The notes under the pieces are model-generated. The model did not search any database. It was not told the origin of the DNA and worked only from the letters and a program-made list of their open reading frames with translations. Shown here one piece after another: positions 57,110 to 64,000 of a stretch of DNA of 64,000 nt (positions are counted from its first letter, which is position 1; each line of letters starts with the position of its first letter). The position numbers and the translations under genes are program-made. Source of the stretch: Kalaharituber pfeilii (lineage: Eukaryota > Ascomycota > Pezizomycetes > Pezizales > Pezizaceae); the NCBI GenBank assembly GCA_015179045.1, contig WHUZ01000004.1:434001-498000 (forward strand), written 5' to 3'.

Positions 57110-59200
57110 TTACCCTCCAGCCCCTGTAGCCATAAATACATGATTTGTTTTATCTGATGGCAGGCGTGCCTGCATGGCATTCGTGTCTATTAGAATTCCT
57201 AGGAATTCGGCTACTGTCGACCGTAGGCTTTTGGACTCCTTGATTTCGAATCCGAGATCCCGGCAGATTTGTGCGAAATCTTGCTCATACTGACTTGCAT
57301 CCGCATGTGGATCTAGCACCTTTAAGAAGTCGTCTAGGTATTGGAGTATGTCCTCCCAGCCTTTCTCATTTTCCAGGATCCATCGTAGCCCTTTTGCAAA
57401 CAGATCAAAAATGAAGGGCGAGGTCCGGAGGCCGAATGGTAGGTACTTGTCATACCACCAGCTTCCTTCCCAGGAGAAGCCTAGCAGCCACCAGTCCTCA
57501 GGGGACACTGGGATATGGCGGAATGCATTGGCTAAATCTCGTTTTACCAGAATGGCTCCCTTCCCTCTTTTTGCCACTGCCGCGAGTGCTTCGTCGAATT
57601 TGACATATACGAGGGTGCCCCACGAGGGTGGTATATGGTCGTTGACTGAGTTGCCATGTCGTGTGATAGGTGGTGTATTCTCCGCCAGCCTCCGTCAGCT
57701 TTTGGGACAAGGCCTAGGGGGGAGGAGATAAAATTTTCTGGTAGTGCTACGACCTGGCCAACTCGTCCATGAGTAATCTGCTCTTGGAGGTCTTTTGTAA
57801 GGACTTGTAGGGCGTCATTTGCAGATGGGAGGTTTTTGCTTAAGATCTGCTGGGCTGGCCCGGTGTAGCCTATCTTGGCCCTATATTGGATTATTCTTAT
57901 GAGTGTATTAACATAATAGCGGTCTGGGTGGTTCTTCAGCCAGCGGGCCCAACCTTCGGCCTGACGCTGGCCTGGATCAACTTCTGCGGGATGGTCACTG
58001 TGGGAGATCACGTGATATAGAAAATATACGGAGGATTCAGAGCTAGGACAGTCATTTGATTCAATCTCTACCCCTTGTGATCCTCCCTCTAATTGCTACC
58101 TTGAGCCTTGGATGCGATCTGCTAACGACGCTACATTTGCCCCCGTAGCCGGTGTACCTTGTTGGCAATTTGGGTGGGGTTTGGCGCATGAAATACAGAT
58201 GTGCGCGTATCGGCAGTTTGGGCTTCTGCACGTGCCCTGATTGAAGCGGAAGCATGGGGTGGGACTTGGGCCCTGTGACGGTGCTGCTGGTGCTCCCCAT
58301 GATTTCTGGTGTTTTGCCTCGCTTGCTGGTGGGTGCTCTGTCGAAATTCGTGGTAGGCGTCTCATTAACAAATGTTGCAGTGTGAGATCTTGTTCCCGCC
58401 AGCCTTGAGGGTCATAGACGTCAAGAAGGATCCTTTTGTGGTGAAACGCCACGTGGAAAACCCGGATGCTTTCCCATGTGTGCAAATGATAGAGGTCATA
58501 GAGGCGGTGCCTATAGAAGGCTAGAGCTGTGCTCAGGGGGAGCTTGACGCCCTGCGGGGCGAATTGGACCAGGGCCTGACAATATATCTCAAAAGGTTGC
58601 ATGAGTGTATGGATTGAGCGGTATTCCTCAATTTCCACATCACAGGTGGTTGTTGGGATTTCGTATGGTCCCAATGTCAAGGTTTCTTGTTTCCGCTTCT
58701 TTGCCGCAGTGAGGGGGTAGAAGAAGGCATTGATTTTTAAGAGGTTCTCCACTTTGAAACAGCCCTCCAGTATCTCCCGCCAGATAGCTGGGTCTACCGC
58801 TGGGTATTCTGTGTGAAGGGGGAGGGTGCGGGAGTCATTACCCTCATTCTGCAATACCTCCGAGGCTGGTATTATTGGTCCTGCTGGGGGTGCCCGTTGT
58901 GGCTGCGCAGCCAGGAGCTTTGTAGCACCCGCTGTACGATTCTGTCCTCGTCTATAGCCGCGGAGGGTGCTGCGGCGGGTGCTGCGTTCTGGTTTGCTGG
59001 TGGTGTTTCTGGGACTTGTTCCTCAAAGAAACCCATTTGCCCAGCAGATGGCCCTGCGTGCATGGTGGCTGTCGATATAGCGTTTGGTGTTTGTGAATGA
59101 AAGGTTTGTGAGCGAGTTCTGCAGTTGCGACTGGTCATAAGGCACCGGGGCATATATGTGTAGAAAAAAACAAAGGTATGGGGGGTGATTTCGCAACTCA
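57110..59200 (-). mobile_element. truncated DIRS-like retrotransposon (gag-like plus reverse transcriptase)
   Basis: Minus strand. 58096-58854 encodes a gag-like protein ending in a CCCH zinc finger (CFRFNQGTCRSPNCRYAH). The ORF upstream of it (to 59201) leads into it through a frame change near 58918. 57544-58011 and 57110-57577 carry a reverse transcriptase with VKRDLANAFRHIPV, YLPFGLRTSPFIFDL and YLDDF in the polymerase site. The two RT ORFs meet through a one-base frame change near 57655-57665. RT similarity stops at about 57115 and no RNase H or recombinase follows, so the 3' part is missing. Such RTs are typical of DIRS-like elements; a Ty3-like origin is less likely. A control region is probably 59200-59450. 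Confidence 0.7.
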
Positions 59201-59921
59201 CGCGGCTTGGAGAGGGAGTACCAGCGTCTCCCTCTCCCCTTCTATATACTGAGCATCCCTTCGCTGCCTGCCCATGACTACCAGAAAGGGATCACCCAAA
59301 CTGGAAACCAACTAGAGAGACTCTTCTGTGGCTTGGTGGCACCCACTAGTGGCTTGCCCTCTCTTCTGTGGCGAGCCCATCATGCGGTCTCGAGGGTTCT
59401 GGTGGCTGCTCTCGAGCCTCCCATTAGCTTGCGGCTGAACCGCTAAATTTTGTTTTCACCAAGGGGATGCATACTGACAAGTAAACTTTCATTTTTATAC
59501 ACGATGCCGCTCGTCAACTCTACGATCAAGGCTAACATACAACTAATAGGCCTCTAGAATACTCCTTTGAAAGCTTGAAGCGATATAATTGTATGGATAG
59601 CTGAATAAAAAAAACATGCGTACAATACACCATGATTTGCTTTCTAGAGCCTTCAATCACTGTTTGTACCATCGAATAAACCTCGCCAGCGGGCCGAGGC
59701 CACTCACAGTGACTATTAGGAATATTAAAGCATACGTTGCAGAACCAGCACGAGCGGAAAACTACAGAGAACAGAGTTCGGAGCAGGAACAATCAGCGGT
59801 GACTTCAAGAATGATAGTGATGATTCATGGTTTGCTACTTTCTAGCTATTCAAATTATACAGTTCTACATATCTACTACGATACCCATATACCTCCAAGA
59901 CTAATCGGCTAGTTGATGACC
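59201..59921. other. probable 5' end of the retrotransposon, then intergenic
   Basis: 59210-59440 contains the words CTCTTCTGTGG and GGCTTG repeated twice and is GC-richer than its flanks. It reads like a retrotransposon leader or terminal repeat. From about 59450 to 59921 I see only the 3' flank of the aminotransferase gene. Confidence 0.4.
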
Positions 59922-61364
59922 TCAATCAGTAGCGGTCCCAGAAGGCTTATATCCAGCTTCCGCCAGTGCTTCCTTCAATGCCACAATTGCATGGTCAATA
60001 TGCCCCAAATCCTCATTCATTACACTCACTCCCATGTGCCCAAACCTAAAATATTTCGTTGCAATTTCCCGATGCAAACCACCTGCCATCACAACTCCTT
60101 TGGCCAACAGCTTTGGAAGCAAGTCTGAAGCAGTGATGCCTGTGGGAAGATAAACCGCAGTCATCCCATTGGACTGATCTTCTGGCTTGTTTGCTAGTTG
60201 CCTTAGCCCAAGGCTCTTAATAGCTGCTTTAACCTTGCGGGAGGTTGCTTTGTGGGCCTCGAAGCGAACAGAGAGTGGGGCAGCGAGAATCTGGGTCAAG
60301 GATGTATGTAAGGCTTGGATGAGCTGCGGAGAAGGGGTGGCGAAATACGAAGGTTTCTTGGCCTCGTAATTTCTCATGACTGGGTTCATCCTGATCAGTA
60401 CAGTTGCATACATAAATGATCAGACAGGACCTATGTATGAGAAGACCTTACTTGGAAGCCAGTTTGCAAAAGAGGCAAAGTAAGACGCTGGTGCAACTTT
60501 CCTGGTGTTGAAAACATTGACTGCCCGTCCACTCAACATCATGATGCACAATCCCGCGGGCACGCCAATTGCCTTCTGTGATGCAGTCAAGACGACATCA
60601 AGTCCCCATTTGTCAAACTGGATCTCCTCGCAACCGACGGAGCAAACACCGTCCACAACCACAAGTGTATCCGGCGATACCCTGTGTACAAGTTCTGATA
60701 CAGCCTTAACATCGCTTAACACACCGGTTGAGGTGTCTGTATGTGTTATGGTGATGATCTTGTACTTGTTTTTATGTAATTCCTCCTCCACCTCTTCCAG
60801 AGAGGGCTTGGACCCAATTGGTGCTTTAAGCTGAATTGCATGGGCACCATATGTCTTCAAGCACTCGGCGAATGAGTCGCCGAAATAACCTATCCGTAAA
60901 GTAAATCAGTGCTGGTGTTCTTGCCTTTACATTCTTCAAGGTGAGGAAAGCAAACCGGAATGAAGTACAAGCGCCTTTTCACCCGGTTCAACAAGGTTAG
61001 CAGCAACGAAGTCCCACCCTAATGTTCCAGACCCGCTGACGACCAGGGGTTGAGAAGCAGGATCAGTGGTGATGAAAAGCTGTCGAAGGAATGAAAGCGT
61101 TTCTCCAAATGTGTGGACAAAGGGGGCCCCGACATGACTCTGGCTGTAATACTGTCAGATCAGCGAAAGTGCTTAAAATTCATTTGTTATCATTATGTTT
61201 GACTTCAATGCTGTAAAGCATTATGATATCATATGTATGAGATAGGGAGGTCATCATCGGCGTCGATTGACCAACCTTGGGGTCGCCATAACCTGCAGGA
61301 CTACATCGTCGAATTCAACTGGCCCTGGGATAAGGACAGTAGGGTGAGCTATTTGTGACGACAT
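59922..61364 (-). CDS. AGX1: alanine-glyoxylate aminotransferase
   Basis: PLP-dependent class V aminotransferase making glycine from glyoxylate and alanine. Minus-strand exons are 61276-61364, 60956-61143, 60452-60889 and 59922-60379, with introns of 132, 66 and 72 nt, giving 390 residues (yeast Agx1 is a similar size). Motifs: VLIPGPVEFDDVVLQVM, SHVGAPFVHTFGETLSFLRQ, VVSGSGTLGWDFVAANLVEP, the PLP-Lys region TASQKAIGVPAGLCIM, and YEAKKPSYFATPS. The frame stays open upstream to an ATG at 61523, which would add 53 Ser/Pro/Arg-rich residues. I chose 61364 as the conserved start. The C-terminus ends TATD and has no peroxisomal PTS1. It lies head-to-head with VPS29, 1.2-1.4 kb apart. Confidence 0.93.
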
Positions 61365-62762
61365 GGTGCCGGATAGCGAAGATTTTGTGGACGATGATGG
61401 AGATGTCGATGTAGGTGTTGCCGATGCTGTAATGTGAGATGTAATTTGGGAAAGCCGAGGCCCGACTTGTGATTGTCGGGAAGCCTGCGGGGGAGATTGA
61501 CGTGGGGCGGCTGGATCTGGCATATGATCTAAACGGTGCTAATCTACTGGTATTACAAGACTATCTATCCAAGCAATCTAAGGTGACCACACAGTTAGAT
61601 TGGTACTGATATTCGGCCTCCTCTTTGCACGCCTTCTAGTCTTCTATATACTTGTGTCGGCGAGGTTAATGGGTGAGAGAAGCCTACCTTTATACTTCTA
61701 GACTCTCAATTGCTATCACGCCTGCGAATTCCTAAACAAACGTTGGAGAGTTGACAGTTTGGTTGTTCCTGGTTGGGGATGATTCTGGCGGAAGGATGAC
61801 TTTAAGGAAACTCAGTGCTTGCGGTAAGGCATGCGTGTATACATTGGACAATTAGGCCCGGATGGGACGGAGAGTGAGAGCAGAGGTTAATTCGCGAATT
61901 GCTGCACTAGCCCTGTGAAAGCTTCTATTTTGCCTGATTCCCTTCTGCAGCTAGAGGGATTACTTGGGTTCAATAATGATTCAATTAGCTGTAGAAGACG
62001 CAGAGAAGCGAGAATGACAGGTTCAAAATGCCTTTGAATGCTACGAGGCATTTCACTAAGCGTACAGCTTGCTATCCTCTCCCGGAGCTCAACGTTTTTC
62101 AAGCTGGGCTTTTTTCTCCCCTGTAGAGCACTGTAGAGCACTGTAGAGCACTGTACTGAGTACTAGGGAATGCCCCGCAGGATCTGAAACAGCTGTGCAT
62201 ACGATATGATATGCACACGAGCTGATTAAGGAGCAGCCCAGGATCGGGAGTGTGCGACTGTCTGGCAAAGGCGTTGTTGATTCGACTAACTTGCATTGCG
62301 CCGAATGGAAGGCGCGTGGGGAAGTTCCAGGTATCCTCAAAACTGAGCTGTCTATACAGAAGCCGTACTATCGAGAGAAACCCAAGTTGGTTCCTCTTAC
62401 CCGCCCATAGCAGTGCGATACTGGGCAGCAAGGCAGTTGGGCAAGACGGACGCATGTCCCCGCAGCACCCCACTGTGCGCCTCTTCCCCCCGTTCCTAGT
62501 CTTGGCGTCAATCGTCATCAACTTCAACGGCCCGAGATGACCTTGGACGTTCACTTCTGCAACCCATCGATACCCAATACCCCCGTACTGCAGAGCCTCG
62601 AACCTCCCGACGCGGCCCGACTGCACTCTTCCGAGTAGTCCCAGAATCAGCTGGAGTTCCCTATACATACGTCTTCAATTTTTCACTAGGCCCCCCGCTC
62701 ATATACCCCTCAACTTACGCACTTCCCCCCCGCAATACATCATCCCTCCGTAAGGACCTGTC
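61365..62762. other. divergent AGX1/VPS29 intergenic region
   Basis: No conserved gene. Holds a perfect triple decamer repeat at 62121-62150. The long minus-strand ORF at 62099-62668 resembles no family. Confidence 0.55.
62121..62150. repeat. three tandem copies of CTGTAGAGCA
   Basis: Perfect 10-bp tandem repeat at 62121-62130, 62131-62140 and 62141-62150, followed by a diverged partial copy (CTGTACTGAG). Short and of unknown function. Confidence 0.95.
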
Positions 62763-63635
62763 ATGACGTCGCGGCTGGTTTTAGCCATTGGTGACCTCCA
62801 TATTCCTGACAGGGCTCCAGTACGCTTATCTCCTTCCTTTTCCCATGCATTCAAGAATAATCTATGATCTTATAGAACTCGTTTTACTATTCCTACCATA
62901 ACTATATTTCATGACATAAGTGCTGACGCCTCATCACCTAGGGCATACCTGCCAAAGTAAGGAAGTCACGTTTATCCACAGCCTCTCAAGCGAATGCTTA
63001 ACAGAGTTTTAGTTTAGAAAGCTTCTTGCCCCTGGGAAGATCGGTCAAATTCTCTGCCTTGGAAACTTGACAGACAAGGAAACCTATGACTTCCTCCGAA
63101 GTGTCGCACCTGACCTTCAAATCGTCAAGGGGGAATTCGACGTAGAAGCCCCTAACCTTCCTCTATCCAAAGTCGTCACCCACGGCAGCCTACGGATTGG
63201 ATTCACCCATGGACATACCATCATTCCGCAGGGAGATAGTGACAGCCTGCTCATTGCGGCCAGGCAGATGGACGTGGATGTGTTGGTGTGGGGTGGTACC
63301 CATAGGTTTGAGGCATATGAGTTGGAGGGAAAGCTGTTTGTGAATCCGGGTACAGCAACTGGTGCTATATCAAGTGGTTGGTGGGCGGAGGGAGAGTCAC
63401 CTATACCTAGTTTTTGCTTGATGGATGTAAGTGCTTCGGGGTGCACGGTCATCCGCCTACAACCCCGGCTCACGAGCTATGCTGATATGTATTGCGAATC
63501 CAGGTGCAAGGCTCTGTCTTAGTTCTCTACGTCTATCAATTACGAACGGACGAGAAGGGCATCGAATCTGTATCAGTCGAGAAAGTCACATTCAGGAAGG
63601 AACTTCCTGCTCCACCAATAACAGACAAGGCTTAA
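62763..63635 (+). CDS. VPS29: retromer subunit VPS29
   Basis: Retromer core subunit with a metallophosphoesterase fold, sorting cargo from endosomes. Exons 62763-62819, 62942-62956, 63013-63426 and 63504-63635 join to 205 residues. The start MTSRLVLAIGDLHIPDRAP contains the GDxH metal motif. A 15-nt exon supplies GIPAK, leading to FRKLLAPGKIGQILCLGNLT, then IVKGEFDV, LRIGFTHGHTIIPQGD, VDVLVWGGTHRFEAYELEGK and LFVNPGTATGA. The last exon reads VQGSVLVLYVYQLRTDE. Introns are 122, 56 and 77 nt. VPS29 is thought to be a binding scaffold rather than an enzyme. Without the tiny second exon, the joined protein would lose the conserved IPAK loop. Confidence 0.95.
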
Positions 63636-64000
63636 TCTCAATCCATTTCAATTTGAATAATCACAGATCGAATTCCAACTTTCACAACCATATTGTATAT
63701 GATGAGCAGATCTCGAAGTTCCCCAGGCTCCAGATCTGTATGTTTCATGATGAACTGGCCTCCAGATTAGCAAAGAAAACATACACACGCAAACCACACC
63801 TACTGTGATTCATTCATTGCTTTGCTCAACGACTCACGACGGAACTGAGTTGATTTGAGTGAAGTTGCCAGATACGTCTATTATACCAATGGCTTGTGTG
63901 GGGATCAGTCAATCGTCTTTGTGATATTTTGTTTCATTCCCTAGTTTCTTCCTTCTTCGGAGTTGGTCGATGTACTTCAACGCTAGAGTAGTAGCTGCTT
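63636..64000. other. 3' flank of VPS29 to window edge
   Basis: An ORF passing through 63431-63808 overlaps the VPS29 3' exon in another frame and is not family-like. Nothing else seen. Confidence 0.5.

Noticed and set aside
62099..62668. 189-codon minus-strand ORF upstream of VPS29
   Set aside because: No domain, overlaps the decamer repeat, and lies in the divergent promoter region.
1..64000. CRISPR array, bacterial operon, plasmid or mitochondrial DNA
   Set aside because: Spliceosomal introns throughout, nuclear housekeeping genes, no spaced direct repeats.

Overview
The window is nuclear DNA from a filamentous ascomycete (Pezizomycotina). I infer an early-diverging, intron-rich lineage such as Pezizomycetes. 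The evidence is that almost every conserved gene is a fungal housekeeping orthologue split by short GT-AG introns (mostly 45-130 nt), intergenic regions are long, AT-rich and full of poly-A/poly-T tracts, and transposon fossils of several classes lie between genes. I could not run database searches. Gene names rest on recognised motifs and on exon joins that restore a family's usual reading frame.

Layout. 1-5504: the 3' part of a very long, acidic, lineage-specific gene with a degenerate RNase H-like domain, an in-frame stop and a probable 1-nt frameshift. 5505-8068: non-coding, with one copy of a dispersed repeat and a strong hairpin. 8069-9833: TFIIE alpha (TFA1). 9834-14828: gene desert. 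14829-16988: divergent pair RRP45 (exosome) / CWC15 (spliceosome). 17433-19241: PHO84-type phosphate transporter. 19242-23099: GC-rich island, inverted second copy of the dispersed repeat, and a GC-flanked hairpin. 23100-26652: divergent pair RRP9 (U3 snoRNP) / PRE1 (proteasome beta4), the latter with its start codon split by an intron. 26653-29695: decayed coding sequence. 29696-33642: divergent pair PPR protein / Cwf18. 33795-34840: an unrecognised multi-exon membrane-protein gene. 34979-36051: Helitron fossil. 36364-36907: BLOC-1-like coiled-coil protein. 39030-42261: a tiny MG-start protein, an SDR enzyme, and a repeat-tailed protein. 42423-42832: a Tc1/mariner-type MITE. 43477-44612: tentative membrane-protein gene. 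45953-46682: UMP/CMP kinase. 47338-49397: VPS36 (ESCRT-II). 50590-52567: branched-chain 2-oxoacid dehydrogenase E1 alpha in 12 exons, including a 13-nt micro-exon. 54034-55023: SMN-related splicing factor (SPF30). 57110-59200: truncated DIRS-like retrotransposon. 59922-61364: alanine-glyoxylate aminotransferase. 62763-63635: VPS29 (retromer).

The genes form no metabolic cluster. RNA-processing genes are over-represented (RRP45, CWC15, RRP9, Cwf18, SPF30, TFIIE, PPR), often as head-to-head pairs. Two endosomal sorting genes (VPS36, VPS29) lie about 13 kb apart. No CRISPR, rRNA or convincing tRNA was seen. The most unusual items are gene architectures: a split AUG, GC-AG introns, exons of 6, 11, 13 and 15 nt, and protein-tail repeats that grow by 18- or 42-nt units. 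Fossils of several transposon types are also present.
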